DNA of 64,000 nt from C-114 sp963719285 (GCA_963719285.1 CAVRBO010000001.1:868001-932000), one strand, 5' to 3'. Shown: positions 19,994 to 28,928, numbered from the stretch's first letter. Notes: generated from the sequence alone by a model not told the origin. Made by a program: numbers and translations.

Positions 19994-20581
19994 TCAGGCC
20001 TGCGCCCGCCGGCGGTCGGTCGCCGACGTCGCCCGTCGGTCGCCGCTCCCGGTCGCCGTCCGGGCCGGCAGGGCCGGAAGCTTCGGGTTCGGTTTCGCGA
20101 CCTTGGTGGCGGGCTTCTTGGCTCCGGCCCGGGTCGGCGTGCGGCGACGGCCCGGGGCGTCGAAGGCCGGCCAGGGTCGACCCTCGAGCGCGGCGAACAC
20201 GACCAGTGCGAACCGCCCGATGCTGTCGGCGACGTCGTCCGCCCCCCGGAGGACCATCGACTCGAGCTGGAAGCTGATCATCCGGTGGGTGCCTTCGGTC
20301 TCGACCGACAGGTCGCCGACCTGGACCCGCGACCAGCGGACCATCTTGGCCGCGGCCCGATACCCGAGCTCTCCAAGGTTGCGGACCGACACGATGACGA
20401 GCCCCGCGGGCAGCGGGACGAAGATCGAGTACTTGGTGCCGGGGTCGTCTCCCCACTGGACCCAGGCCTGCGGGTCCGCCTCGATGCCCATGGTTCCGAG
20501 CACCGGGGCGACGACGGCCATGGTCCTGGGGCCGAGGGCCTCGCGCACTGGCGGCCTCGCCCGCCACTCACTCAACCGCAT
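19994..20581 (-). CDS. Hypothetical protein with basic C-terminal tail
   Basis: Not recognised. Residues 1-140 look like a compact alpha/beta domain (KYSIFVPLPAGLVIVSVRNLGELGYRAAAKM in pieces, then the helix DDVADSIGRFALVVFAAL). About 50 residues of Lys, Arg, Pro and Ala follow, resembling histone-like or nucleic-acid-binding tails. There is no signal peptide. The ATG at 20581 opens opposite the LiaF-like gene, so the roughly 90-nt gap is a divergent promoter region. A nucleic-acid role is only suggested by the tail. Confidence 0.6.
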   Translation of the reverse strand: MRLSEWRARPPVREALGPRTMAVVAPVLGTMGIEADPQAWVQWGDDPGTKYSIFVPLPAGLVIVSVRNLGELGYRAAAKMVRWSRVQVGDLSVETEGTHRMISFQLESMVLRGADDVADSIGRFALVVFAALEGRPWPAFDAPGRRRTPTRAGAKKPATKVAKPNPKLPALPARTATGSGDRRATSATDRRRAQA

Positions 20582-20671
20582 CGATGCACTCCAAGCGACG
20601 CCACCGTCTGGCGAGGACCCGAGGCTAGCACATGGGTGTCGGCTCCATGTACGCTGCTAAGGGAGGACACG

Positions 20672-21652
20672 ATGCGCATCGATCAGCGGTTCCTCGGCTG
20701 GGGGGTCTTCTTCATCGTGCTTGGGTCCGTCCCGCTCGCGGTGCGCGGCGGACTCGTCACCGCCGACACGGCGGGCACGCTGTGGCGCCTCTGGCCGCTC
20801 CTCCTGGTCGGGAGCGGGATCGGGCTGCTCCTGCGGGAACGCCGGGCCGCGGTCGTCGGCGGGCTCGTCGTGTCGATCACGTTCGGGCTCATCGGCGGCG
20901 GGTTCCTGGCCGGCGGCTGGGGTGACCTGGGGGCGATCGCCTGTGGCGACGCGCCGGCGAGCGGGCCCCAGGCGGAACGGAGCGGAGCGCTCGACCCCGT
21001 CGCGCGCGTGACGCTCGACCATCGCTGCGGCGACCTGAACGTGCGGATGACCGATTCGGCCGGCTGGACGCTCGCCTCGAGCGGCGGCGACGCGCCGCCC
21101 ACCGTCTCGACGGACCCAGCCGACCTCCGGATCCGGAGCGGCGGGCAGCGGGTCTTCGTCTTCCCGGGGACGGGTGGGCCGCGGGAGGTCTGGAACGTCG
21201 GCCTGCCGAAGGCTGCGACGCTCGATCTCACGACGACGCTGAACGCGGGCAGCGGCCATCTCGACCTCCGGGCCGGGCACTTCGGGACCGTCTCCACGAC
21301 CATCAACGCGGGCGACATGCGGATCGACCTCGACGGCGCGACGGCCAGTCGACTCGTCGTCAAGCTCAATGCGGGCGACACCCGGATCGTCCTGCCGGCG
21401 AGCTCGCTGACGGGCGACGTCACGGTCAACGCCGGATCGATCCGGCTGTGCGCGCCGGCCGGCGTCGGCCTGCGGTTCAGCACGAACGACAGCAACATCA
21501 CGTCGTCGTTCGATTTCGACGGTGCCGGCCTTGTGAAGGACGGCTCGACCTGGACGTCGCCCGGGTTCGCGACGGCCCCGGTCCGGATCGACCTGTCGAC
21601 GACGGCGAACGCGGGCAGCGTCGCGCTCGATCCCGCGGAGGGCTGCCGATGA
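20672..21652 (+). CDS. LiaF/DUF5668-type membrane protein with beta-repeat domain
   Basis: A 326-aa protein with three short hydrophobic segments at the N-terminus (WGVFFIVLGSVPLAV, LWRLWPLLLVGSGIGLLL, AVVGGLVVSITFGLIGGGF). The C-terminal domain repeats an NAG unit four or more times (LNAGSGHLDL, INAGDMRIDL, LNAGDTRIVL, VNAGSIRLC), as in the beta-helical DUF4097/LiaF domain. Relatives take part in envelope-stress sensing. GGGAGG stands 6 nt before the ATG, and TACGCT (20650) may be a -10. The stop overlaps the start of the next gene (ATGA). Confidence 0.75.
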   Translation: MRIDQRFLGWGVFFIVLGSVPLAVRGGLVTADTAGTLWRLWPLLLVGSGIGLLLRERRAAVVGGLVVSITFGLIGGGFLAGGWGDLGAIACGDAPASGPQAERSGALDPVARVTLDHRCGDLNVRMTDSAGWTLASSGGDAPPTVSTDPADLRIRSGGQRVFVFPGTGGPREVWNVGLPKAATLDLTTTLNAGSGHLDLRAGHFGTVSTTINAGDMRIDLDGATASRLVVKLNAGDTRIVLPASSLTGDVTVNAGSIRLCAPAGVGLRFSTNDSNITSSFDFDGAGLVKDGSTWTSPGFATAPVRIDLSTTANAGSVALDPAEGCR

Positions 21653-22041
21653 ACCCCGAGGCACCCGGGCCCGGCCCGGCCGTCCCGCCTGGCCCAGAGC
21701 CGACCCCGCCACCGCCGGGATCGACCCCTGCGCCCGGCCTCGCGCCGAGCCCCCCGCCCGCGCCGGGCGGCGCCGAGCCATGGGGTGGCTGGCTCTGGGG
21801 TGGATCATCGTCGCGCGACGCGCGGCGGGCCGAGCGCCACGCCCGCCGCGAGGCGCGACGGGCCGAGCGCGGCATGGGCGGCCCGTTCTGGGGCGTCCTC
21901 TTCGTGGTCGCCGGCGCGGCCATCCTCGCCTCCGAGCTCATCCCCGGCTTCGACTGGGACCTCGCCTGGCCGGCCCTCCTCATCGGGCTGGGGATCCTCC
22001 TCGTCGTCGCGTCGATCCGGCGCCCCCCGGCGGGTCCGTAG
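21649..22041 (+). CDS. Proline-rich DUF5668-like membrane protein
   Basis: A 130-aa protein. The first 45 residues are Pro/Gly-rich, then comes an Arg/Ala helix (ARRAERHARREARRAERG). Two membrane segments follow (FWGVLFVVAGAAILASELI and LAWPALLIGLGILLVVASI) of the kind found in LiaI/DUF5668 proteins. It is translationally coupled to the larger LiaF-like protein through an ATGA overlap, and the two probably act together in the membrane. The function is not known. Confidence 0.7.
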   Translation: MNPEAPGPGPAVPPGPEPTPPPPGSTPAPGLAPSPPPAPGGAEPWGGWLWGGSSSRDARRAERHARREARRAERGMGGPFWGVLFVVAGAAILASELIPGFDWDLAWPALLIGLGILLVVASIRRPPAGP

Positions 22042-22115
22042 CTCGCGCGGGTCTGCCCGGGACCGCGGGACGCGCGGCCCGTTCGGCCTCCGGTGGGGCG
22101 ACGGGTCCGGACGGC

Positions 22116-22883
22116 CTAGGGTCGCGATCGCTCCGGCCGCGCCGGCGGGCTGACCAGCGCGTCCACCGACGCCACGACGAGGTCGGCGGATCGAGCCAGC
22201 TCGACCTCGGTCGAGGTGCCGGACAGGACCCCGATGCAGAGGGCGGCGCCGGCCGATCGTCCCATCCGGAGGTCGGACAGGGAATCGCCGACGACGGCGG
22301 TCCGGGCAGGGACGGCGCCGAGCTGGGCGCACAGGTGGAGCACCATCGACGGGTCGGGCTTCACGGGGACGCCGTCGTCGGCGCAGACGGTCGCATCGAC
22401 GAGATGGCCGACGCCCAACGCCGAGAGCGTCCGTTCGGTCGGGCCCCGGTCGTCGCTCGTCGCGATGCCGACGCGCGTGCCCGCCCGGTGGAGCGCTCCG
22501 AAGAGTCGTCCGAGGTCCGTCACCGGTACGGCGAGGCCGACCGGATCGGGGGCGTGCCAGGCCAGATCCATCGCGGCTTCGGCGGCCGGGCGGGCGAGGC
22601 CGGCATCGACGACGACCTCGACCGCGAACCGGCGCAGGACCGCCATGGGCATCGCCGCGAGACCGCCGTGGGGGTCGGCCCGGCCGGCCGCCGCATCGAA
22701 GCCGATGGCCCGGAACAGCGCATCGCGGAGCGGCCGCCCGGCCGCGGCCTCCAGCCGGTCCGCGAGATCGGTCACCCAGCCGCCCCACATCGCGTGGAAC
22801 TCGATGAGCGTTCCGTCCTTGTCGAAGACGACCAGGTCCAGATCGGCGAGCCGCGGATGGAGGCGTGCCTCGGGCGAGGTCAC
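22116..22883 (-). CDS. HAD-superfamily phosphatase coupled to the ABC importer
   Basis: A 255-aa HAD hydrolase with motif I VVFDKDGTLIEF, motif II GIATSDDRGPT, motif III Lys in PVKPDPSM and motif IV VVGDSLSDLRMG, as in phosphoglycolate-type phosphatases. Its GTG overlaps the stop of the ABC ATPase gene (GTGA), so it belongs to the importer operon and may act on the imported solute or a phosphorylated product. The substrate is unknown. It is not of the phosphonoacetaldehydase type, whose start motif differs. Confidence 0.85.
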   Translation of the reverse strand: MTSPEARLHPRLADLDLVVFDKDGTLIEFHAMWGGWVTDLADRLEAAAGRPLRDALFRAIGFDAAAGRADPHGGLAAMPMAVLRRFAVEVVVDAGLARPAAEAAMDLAWHAPDPVGLAVPVTDLGRLFGALHRAGTRVGIATSDDRGPTERTLSALGVGHLVDATVCADDGVPVKPDPSMVLHLCAQLGAVPARTAVVGDSLSDLRMGRSAGAALCIGVLSGTSTEVELARSADLVVASVDALVSPPARPERSRP

Positions 22884-23983
22884 CCCTCGGCGATCAGCTC
22901 CTCGGCCGTGTTCGTCGGCGGGGCCTCGAGGACGTGTACGGCCTCCGGTGGGAAGCTCACCGTCACGGCCTCGTCGCGGACGGGCACCTTGAGGTTCGGG
23001 TCGTTGAAGGTGTCGACCGACAGGATCGTCGCCCCGCCGGCCAGGCGCACGCGGATCCGGACCACCGAGCCGAGGAAGGTCACGTCGACGATCGTGCCAC
23101 GGAGCCGATCCGAGCCGCCGCCCTCCCCCATCGACAGCATCTCGGGGCGGAGGGCGATCGGCACGCTGGCCCCATCGCGGGCGCCGGCGATCGGCCCACC
23201 CGCGCGGACCTCCTGGCCGTCGACGGCGATACGTCCCTCGGACGCGCTGGTTACGACCCCGCTCATGAGGCTGAGCGTCCCGACGAACGACGCCACGAAG
23301 GACGTGGCCGGGAAGTTGTAGACCTCGAACGGCGTGCCGATCTGCTCGATCCGACCTTCGCTCATGACGACGATCCGGTCCGACAGCGAGAGCGCCTCCT
23401 CCTGGTCGTGGGTCACGTACACGGTCGTGATCCCGAGCTCGCGCTGGATGGCCCGGATCTCGTTGCGCAGGATGACCCGGATCTTCGCGTCGAGCGCCGA
23501 GAGCGGCTCGTCCAGCAGGAGCACCTGCGGTTCGATCGCGAGGGCCCGGGCGAGCGCGACCCGCTGTTGCTGGCCGCCCGAGAGCTGCCATGGATAGCGG
23601 TCGGCCTTGTCGGGCAGGTGGATCAGGTCGAGCAACTCGACCACGCGCTTGCGGATCTCGTCCTTCGGGCGTTTGCGCACCCGCAGGCCGAACCCGACGT
23701 TGCCGGCGACGGTCATGTTCGGGAACAGGGCGTACGACTGGAAGACCATCCCGACGTTGCGCCGATTGGCCGGCCGGTTCGTGATGTCGGCGCCGTCCAC
23801 GGAGATCGTCCCGGCGGTCGGTTGCTCGAAGCCGGCGATCATCCGCAGGGTCGTCGTCTTGCCGCAGCCGGACGGTCCGAGGAACGACACGAACTCACCC
23901 TTCTCGGCCACGAGGTTGAAGTCCTGGACGGCCACCGACAGACCGAAGCGCTTCTGGATCCCGGTCAGGGTGAGGAAGGTCAT
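22880..23983 (-). CDS. ABC importer ATPase, PotA/FbpC type
   Basis: A 367-aa ATPase that powers the importer encoded upstream. Walker A is GPSGCGKTTT (about residues 35-44), Q-loop FQSYALFP, signature LSGGQQQRVALARA, Walker B VLLLDEPLSALD and switch YVTHDQEEAL. About 120 C-terminal residues form a TOBE/MOP regulatory domain (GTIVDVTFLGSVVRIRV). This build is shared by polyamine, iron(III), thiamine and phosphonate importers. The ATG at 23983 follows GAGAAGAGG. It is downstream of both permease genes. Confidence 0.9.
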   Translation of the reverse strand: MTFLTLTGIQKRFGLSVAVQDFNLVAEKGEFVSFLGPSGCGKTTTLRMIAGFEQPTAGTISVDGADITNRPANRRNVGMVFQSYALFPNMTVAGNVGFGLRVRKRPKDEIRKRVVELLDLIHLPDKADRYPWQLSGGQQQRVALARALAIEPQVLLLDEPLSALDAKIRVILRNEIRAIQRELGITTVYVTHDQEEALSLSDRIVVMSEGRIEQIGTPFEVYNFPATSFVASFVGTLSLMSGVVTSASEGRIAVDGQEVRAGGPIAGARDGASVPIALRPEMLSMGEGGGSDRLRGTIVDVTFLGSVVRIRVRLAGGATILSVDTFNDPNLKVPVRDEAVTVSFPPEAVHVLEAPPTNTAEELIAEG

Positions 23984-24003
23984 CGGGTCCTCTTCTCGTG
24001 CTC

Positions 24004-24876
24004 TCAGTGCGCGCCGGCGATCTGGATCTTGTCCTTGGACGAGCGGCCGACCAGCGTCAGCAGACCCATCGCGATCCAGGTCAGGCCGAAACTGATGAGC
24101 GACACGGCGGCGGGTTCGTAGGCCTTGTTGCCGCCGATGAGCGAGATGTACGGGCCGAACGCCGGCCGCGCCAGGAACGTCGCGATCGTGAACTCGCCGA
24201 CGACGATGGCCAGGGTGAGGAACGCGCCGCTGAGCAGCGAGACCCGGAGGTTCGGGAAGATGACCCGCCACAGGAGGGTGAACCAGCCCGCCCCGAGACT
24301 CTGCGACGCCTCGGTCAGGCTGCGCACGTCGATCGACCGCAGCCCGGTGTCCACCGCCCGGTACATGTACGGGAAGGACAGCACCACGTAGGCCGCGACG
24401 AGCAGGACGTTGCTCCCGAAGTCCGAGCCGGCGAGCGGGAACGGATCCCCGCTGTACGAGCGGATGAGGCCGAAGACCAGGATGATCGGCGGGATGACGA
24501 ACGGCAGGAGCGTGATGAACTCGATATACGGGCGCAGGCGGGGCAGGCGCAGCCGGACCCAGAAGGCCGTCGGCACGATGATGATCGAGCTGACCACGAT
24601 CGTGATGATCCCGATGAGGAACGAGTAGAACAGGGTCTTGGCGAACTGCGGGTCGTCGACCACGATCGCATACGCGGAGAAGAGTGGTTGGGACCGCATG
24701 GACCATGCGAAGGTCCCGATGAGAGGCAGGAAGAAGTACAGGAATCCGAGCAGGAAGACGAACCACCAGACGAGGATGCCCAGGCCGCGCCGGCGCTTGA
24801 CCACGCCGGGTCGACCGCCCTTCGCGACGGTGTCGATGGCGTCGGGATGGCGGCCGAGCGGCGGACTCGCGCTCAT
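24004..24876 (-). CDS. ABC importer permease, PotC-like
   Basis: Inner-membrane subunit of the importer. The 290-aa protein has six transmembrane segments, the first at about residues 35-55 (ILVWWFVFLLGFLYFFLPL). The cytoplasmic EAA loop is TEASQSLGAGWFTLLWRVIFP (read in part; about residues 185-205). Its start overlaps the stop of the other permease gene (ATGA). Permease pairs of this size and order (B then C) are typical of PotB/PotC and ThiP-half-like systems. Confidence 0.9.
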   Translation of the reverse strand: MSASPPLGRHPDAIDTVAKGGRPGVVKRRRGLGILVWWFVFLLGFLYFFLPLIGTFAWSMRSQPLFSAYAIVVDDPQFAKTLFYSFLIGIITIVVSSIIIVPTAFWVRLRLPRLRPYIEFITLLPFVIPPIILVFGLIRSYSGDPFPLAGSDFGSNVLLVAAYVVLSFPYMYRAVDTGLRSIDVRSLTEASQSLGAGWFTLLWRVIFPNLRVSLLSGAFLTLAIVVGEFTIATFLARPAFGPYISLIGGNKAYEPAAVSLISFGLTWIAMGLLTLVGRSSKDKIQIAGAH

Positions 24877-25778
24877 CGCTGCCAGCGCTCCGCGCGCCGC
24901 TGGAGGAACGCATAGGCCCCGATCGTGATCGCCATGATCGCGACCATGCCCATCGCCAGGGCGTACCCGATGCCCACGTTCTGCAGCGCGTCCCCGCGGA
25001 TCTGGCGGGTGATCTGGATCGTGACGATGTTGATCGCGCCGCCGCTCAGCTCGAACGCGGTGGCCTGCGCGCCGAACGCGTTCCCGAACAACAGGAGGAC
25101 CGTGCCCAGGAGCGAGGGCAGCAGGATCGGCAGGGCGACGTAGCGCCAGTACTGGAGTGCGCTCGCGCCCATGTTCTCGGACGCCTCCCGCCAGTCCTTG
25201 CGCAACCCGTCGATGGCGGGCGCGATGATGAGGACCATGAGCGGGAACTGGAAGTACATGTAGGCAAGCTCGAGGCTCGACTTGGAGTAGATGTCGATCT
25301 TGACCCCCAACCCCTGCAGGAGCGGAGTCAGGATGCCCGAGGCCCCGAGCGTGAACGTGAAGGCGAGCGCGAGCGGAACCCCGGCGAAGTTCGCCGCGAC
25401 GCCTGAGAAGGTCGTGAGCGCGGAGCGCAGGAACCTGGGCAGGCCGCCCATGATGACCGCGTACGCGAGCAGGAAGCCGAAGATGCCCCCGCCGATCGCG
25501 GTCACCGCGCTGATCTCGAGGCTCGCGAAGTACGACTCGGCGAGATTCGGGGTGGACAGCGCGCTGTAGTTGTCGAGCGTGAACGCGCCGTGGGCCGGAT
25601 CGTTCCGGGCGACCGCGAGGTTCTGGAAGCTGCCGGCCAGGAGGTAGATGGTCGGGAGGACGAGGAAGGCGAAGGCGAACACGAGGAACGGCATGACGCC
25701 GAGCCAGGCCCAGGTGAAGCGTCGCCCCGGGCGCGCCGATGGCGCGTCCGGGGCATCGAGCGTTGACGCGGCGGTCAT
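24873..25778 (-). CDS. ABC importer permease, PotB-like
   Basis: Inner-membrane subunit of the same importer. The 301-aa protein has about six transmembrane helices beginning with WLGVMPFLVFAFAFLVLP (about 25-42). The EAA-type coupling loop is SENMGASALQYWRYVALPIL (about 195-215). It lies 33 nt after the binding-protein gene and overlaps the second permease by 4 nt. Confidence 0.9.
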   Translation of the reverse strand: MTAASTLDAPDAPSARPGRRFTWAWLGVMPFLVFAFAFLVLPTIYLLAGSFQNLAVARNDPAHGAFTLDNYSALSTPNLAESYFASLEISAVTAIGGGIFGFLLAYAVIMGGLPRFLRSALTTFSGVAANFAGVPLALAFTFTLGASGILTPLLQGLGVKIDIYSKSSLELAYMYFQFPLMVLIIAPAIDGLRKDWREASENMGASALQYWRYVALPILLPSLLGTVLLLFGNAFGAQATAFELSGGAINIVTIQITRQIRGDALQNVGIGYALAMGMVAIMAITIGAYAFLQRRAERWQR

Positions 25779-25811
25779 CGCCGCTTCTCGGTCAGGACCT
25801 CGAAGAGGTGC

Positions 25812-26948
25812 CTACTTGACGGTGACGTTGACCGTGGTCGGCCAGCCCTTGGCGATCACGTCGGTCGCCTTGGTGATCTGGTCGAGGGTCGGGAGCAGGG
25901 CGCCGGACGTGTCCGGGAGGGCCGCCTTGGCCGCCGGATCGAGGGTCCCCTTGGTGGCCATGTCGTCGTAGCGGATCGGGTTGCAGTAACCCTTCAGCCA
26001 GGTGTTCTGGCCGGCATCGGAGTACAGGTACTCCATCCACAGCTTGGCGGCATTCGGGTGCGGCGCGTAGGCGCTGATCGCCTGCACGTACATCCCGCCG
26101 AACCGGCCCGACTTCGGGACGACGACCTGGATGGGCGGATTGCCCTTGAGTGAATCCTTGTCGGCGAGGGCGTTGTACGTCCAGGCGATGCGGATCGGGG
26201 AGTCGCCCGAGGCCACGTTGGCGGTCTTCGCGATGATCGGCACGAAGTTGCCGGCATCGTTGAGCTTCTTGAAGAAGGTGAGGCCGGGCGCGGCGTCGTC
26301 GAGCGAGCCGCCGGTGGCGATGCCCGCGGCCCAGACGCCGGAGGTGGCCTGGTTCGAGACGGTGGGATCGCCGGCGAGGGCGACCTGGCCCTTGTACTCA
26401 GGCTTGAGGAGGTCGTTCCAGTCCTGGGGAGGATTGGGCACCTTGGCCGTGTTCACCTCGAAGGCGAGCACGCCGTAGTAGTCGCCGTACCAGAAGCCGT
26501 CAGCGTCCTTGGCCGTCGCCGGGATCGAGTCCCAGGTCGCGACCTTGTACGCCTGGAAGTCGCCGGCCGTCTTGCCCGTCGGGCCGTAGGACAGGCCCAC
26601 GTCGACGACGTCCGGTGCGGCCGGGCCCTTGTTGTCCTTGTTGGCCTCGATGGCCGTGATCTCGTCCTTCGAGCCGCCGTCCGGGTTGAGCTCGTTGATC
26701 TTGATCCCGAACCCGTCCGAGAAGTTCTTCAGGAGGTCGCCGTAGTCGCACCACGAGTGCGGCAGGGCGATCGTCGTCAGGTTGCCCTCGGCCCGCGCCG
26801 CGTCGACCAGTGACTGCGGAACGCCGGGGATCGTGATGGTCGGTGCCTGCGTCGCCGCCGCGCTGCACGCCGAGAGGGCGAGAGGGACCGCTGCGAGCGC
26901 GACGAGGAACCTGGACCGGCTGGGTTTCGTGGTCAATTCCTTCTCCAT
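25812..26948 (-). CDS. ABC importer solute-binding lipoprotein
   Basis: Captures the solute outside the membrane. The 378-aa product starts with a basic n-region, a hydrophobic stretch FLVALAAVPLA and the lipobox LSAC (Cys about residue 28), so it should be lipid-anchored. The rest has the class II periplasmic-binding fold seen in polyamine and iron(III) proteins (EGNLTTIALPHSW, GFWYGDYYGVLAFEVN, DWNDLLKPEYKGQVALAGDP). ATG 26948 is chosen because it gives a clean signal peptide. A GGAGGAGGAG further up could serve a GTG 33 nt upstream instead. The ligand cannot be named. Confidence 0.88.
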   Translation of the reverse strand: MEKELTTKPSRSRFLVALAAVPLALSACSAAATQAPTITIPGVPQSLVDAARAEGNLTTIALPHSWCDYGDLLKNFSDGFGIKINELNPDGGSKDEITAIEANKDNKGPAAPDVVDVGLSYGPTGKTAGDFQAYKVATWDSIPATAKDADGFWYGDYYGVLAFEVNTAKVPNPPQDWNDLLKPEYKGQVALAGDPTVSNQATSGVWAAGIATGGSLDDAAPGLTFFKKLNDAGNFVPIIAKTANVASGDSPIRIAWTYNALADKDSLKGNPPIQVVVPKSGRFGGMYVQAISAYAPHPNAAKLWMEYLYSDAGQNTWLKGYCNPIRYDDMATKGTLDPAAKAALPDTSGALLPTLDQITKATDVIAKGWPTTVNVTVK

Positions 26949-27102
26949 CTGCTGGGGTTGGGCTGCGAACGCGAACGCCACCGTCGCGCGTGGCTCCTCC
27001 TCCGGGACATTCGCGATGGCTGTCACGCGAGTGGCCCGACGACAGCTGTCGGGCTCTTTCGCTCGCTTTGCGCATTAACGTCCCGGTAGGTCCGGGCGTC
27101 AA
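26949..27102 (-). promoter_or_regulatory. Promoter and hairpin leader of the ABC importer operon
   Basis: On the minus strand TTGACG (27102-27097) and GTTAAT (27079-27074) are separated by 17 bp and form the best promoter for the importer operon. The spacer contains the inverted repeat CCCGG-N5-CCGGG (27082-27096), a possible operator. The roughly 120-nt leader includes the hairpin GCCCGAC/GTCGGGC (27034-27054) with a 7-nt loop and a GGAGGAGGAG stretch. It matches no riboswitch known to me. The rest, up to the ppx start at 27234, shows nothing further. Confidence 0.5.
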
Positions 27103-27233
27103 GACCATGGACGCGATTCGTCAACGGCAGGTGTTCGGGACGTGTGCATCCTGTTCGGGCTGTCCCGCCCGACGATGCCGTCGCTCCCGGGGCGCCCTTG
27201 CCGGTCCGGTCCGCGCGTGGTCTGATTGGCCGC

Positions 27234-28178
27234 GTGACGACCCACCGGAGCGGCCGCCGCGCGGTCATCGACCTCGGCAGCGCGACGATCAACCTTCTCG
27301 TCGCCGACGTCGTCCGGCGCGGCAGGAAGATCCGCCTCAATCGCGTCCGGACCGACTCGGTCCTGATCGAGCTCGGACGCTGCCTCGCCGAGACCGGCGG
27401 CGTGGGGGCGGCCCGCACGGCCCTCGGCGACGGAATCGCCCGGTTCCTCGTGGGTGCTCACGACGCGAGCACGATCTCGGTGGTCGGGACCGCGGCACTG
27501 CGCGCCGCCCCGGACGGGCCGGCCGTCGTGGCTGACCTCGAGCACCAGTACCGGATCGCGATCCGGGTGCTCACCGATGAGCAGGAGGCGCACCTCGGCG
27601 TCCTGGGTTGCGCCGACGACATCGCCGCGCTCGGGCCGTCGCTGTTCGTCGACCTGGGCGGTGGATCCACCCAGGTGGTCCACCTCCACGACGGGACACC
27701 CCGCTCGACCCGATCCCTGGCGGTCGGCTCCAGCGTGCTCGCGGCCGCCGTGGCCGACCCGATCGACGAGGACGGCTGGCGCGCCCTCGAGGCGCGCGTC
27801 GACGCCGTCGTCGCGACGCTGCCGGACCCGCCGCATGAGCGACCGGGCATGGCACTGACGGTCGGAGGGACCGCGCGGCGGCTGGCCTCGCTGGCCGAGG
27901 GCCCTGGGCGCGGCCACGGCGACGCCGTCCTGGAGCGCGACGCGATCTCGAAGACGATCGCGTCCCTGCTCCGCACCGACGCCGGTGCCTTCGCCCGGCG
28001 TCACGACGACGATCCGGCCCGGATCCGGTTGCTCGCGCCCGGCGGGCTGCTGCTCGGCGCGATCCTCGACCGCTACGGCCTGGCGTCCACCCGGGTCAGC
28101 CCGCACGGCCTGCGCGAGGGCGTTCTGCTCGCCGCGCTGGCCGATCCGGAAGCGTGGTGGCTCGAGTCCGGCGACTGA
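27234..28178 (+). CDS. Exopolyphosphatase / Ppx-GppA family phosphatase
   Basis: Hydrolyses polyphosphate or pppGpp in relatives. The 314-aa protein has the ASKHA fold: phosphate-1 loop VIDLGSATINLLVADV (about 11-26), VGTAALRAAPD, the catalytic Glu region DEQEAHLGVLG, and the phosphate-2 loop LFVDLGGGSTQVVHL. It then has LTVGGTARRLASL and the final VSPHGLREGVLL. It is the short two-domain form without the C-terminal HD-like extension. GTG 27234 is the only suitable start. It is divergent from the ABC operon. Confidence 0.88.
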   Translation: MTTHRSGRRAVIDLGSATINLLVADVVRRGRKIRLNRVRTDSVLIELGRCLAETGGVGAARTALGDGIARFLVGAHDASTISVVGTAALRAAPDGPAVVADLEHQYRIAIRVLTDEQEAHLGVLGCADDIAALGPSLFVDLGGGSTQVVHLHDGTPRSTRSLAVGSSVLAAAVADPIDEDGWRALEARVDAVVATLPDPPHERPGMALTVGGTARRLASLAEGPGRGHGDAVLERDAISKTIASLLRTDAGAFARRHDDDPARIRLLAPGGLLLGAILDRYGLASTRVSPHGLREGVLLAALADPEAWWLESGD

Positions 28179-28229
28179 CGGACGAAGTCCGGCGCCTGAC
28201 GCACGACGGCACGTGGCCGCCGGTCACCG

Positions 28230-28643
28230 TCAGGCGAGCTGCTCGTCCGGGTCCGGCGTCGGGTAGTCGCCCGGCTCGGACATCGGGACGTCACCTCCGC
28301 TCGGCGCCTCGTCGGCCGGGTGCTGGCCGCTGAAGTCCGGGTGGTCGACTCCGGTCGCGGGATCGCGGACCCAACCGGGCGGGACCGGCAGCGGGTTGTA
28401 GACGGGCTCGTCCGGATCGCGCAGGTCGGGCACCCAGGGCTGTTTGTGGTCCGGGTGCGATGGGTCGTCGGTGTGTTCCCAGTGGGCGGGCTTTGAGCCG
28501 TCGGCCGTCCCCGGGACGTGGACGTCGACCTCGATCTTCCGGACGTGGCCGTCCGAATCGACGGTGATCGAGCCGCCGACGTCGGGTTCCGAGCCGTGGA
28601 CATCGGAGCCCGGAACGTCCGTGCGATCGTAGTTGTCGACCAT
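28230..28643 (-). CDS. Acidic, proline-rich hypothetical protein
   Basis: Not recognised. The 137-aa protein is rich in Asp, Pro, His and Gly (DPSHPDHKQ, EPGDYPTPDPDEQ) with one beta-like segment (GGSITVDSDGHVRKIEVDVHV) and no hydrophobic stretch, so it is probably soluble and partly disordered. ATG 28643 follows GGGGAGG, which decides the start. It converges with ppx. The 198 nt on its 5' side hold nothing but the promoter zone of the Cys leader on the opposite strand. Confidence 0.6.
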   Translation of the reverse strand: MVDNYDRTDVPGSDVHGSEPDVGGSITVDSDGHVRKIEVDVHVPGTADGSKPAHWEHTDDPSHPDHKQPWVPDLRDPDEPVYNPLPVPPGWVRDPATGVDHPDFSGQHPADEAPSGGDVPMSEPGDYPTPDPDEQLA

Positions 28644-28829
28644 CGGATGCCTCCCCGGATGGTGTGGCCGCGGACGGTCGCGGCGCCGGACCGGCATCGT
28701 GGCACGACGCGCGGTCGAGAGCAACCGTCCGCCGGACGGGCGGCCGTGGATGAACGTTCCTGGCGCCGTCCAGGGCCGCCCGCGCCGTCGCGACCGATGG
28801 TGCCCGCCGGAGTCTTGCGTATCGCCTTC

Positions 28830-28835
28830 TACCCT
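28830..28835 (+). promoter_or_regulatory. -10 box of the Cys-leader transcript
   Basis: TACCCT fits the TANNNT pattern and ends 6 nt before the leader ATG, placing the transcription start at or next to that ATG. No Shine-Dalgarno is seen, in keeping with a leaderless message. No good -35 lies at the usual spacing. Confidence 0.45.
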
Positions 28836-28841
28836 GCGAGA

Positions 28842-28928
28842 ATGCCGAATCTCATGGACGTCCCGACCCGCACCGGCAAGCGCTGTCTCTGTTGCCTCTG
28901 TCCCGGGCGGGGAGGGTCGTGTAGCTGA
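28842..28928 (+). CDS. Cysteine-rich leader peptide, 28 aa
   Basis: A 28-residue open frame with a basic start (MPNLMDVPTRTGKR) followed by CLCCLC and a final SCS, five cysteines in the last 14 residues. The clustered Cys codons are at 28884-28901. It lies upstream of an intrinsic terminator and a sulfurtransferase gene, the arrangement expected of a transcription-attenuation leader that senses charged tRNA-Cys. Short leaderless polycysteine peptides are known to control sulfur genes in mycobacteria. Here the assignment is inference from sequence layout. The peptide itself probably has no enzymatic role. Confidence 0.6.
   Translation: MPNLMDVPTRTGKRCLCCLCPGRGGSCS

Noticed and set aside
22116..22883. 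HAD protein as phosphonoacetaldehyde hydrolase, which would make the ABC system a phosphonate importer
   Set aside because: Motif I is VVFDKDGTLIEF with a phosphoglycolate-phosphatase pattern, not the phosphonatase start.
27034..27054. Hairpin GCCCGAC/GTCGGGC read as a plus-strand terminator
   Set aside because: No plus-strand gene ends upstream and the following T stretch is interrupted; it fits better as a leader structure of the minus-strand importer operon.
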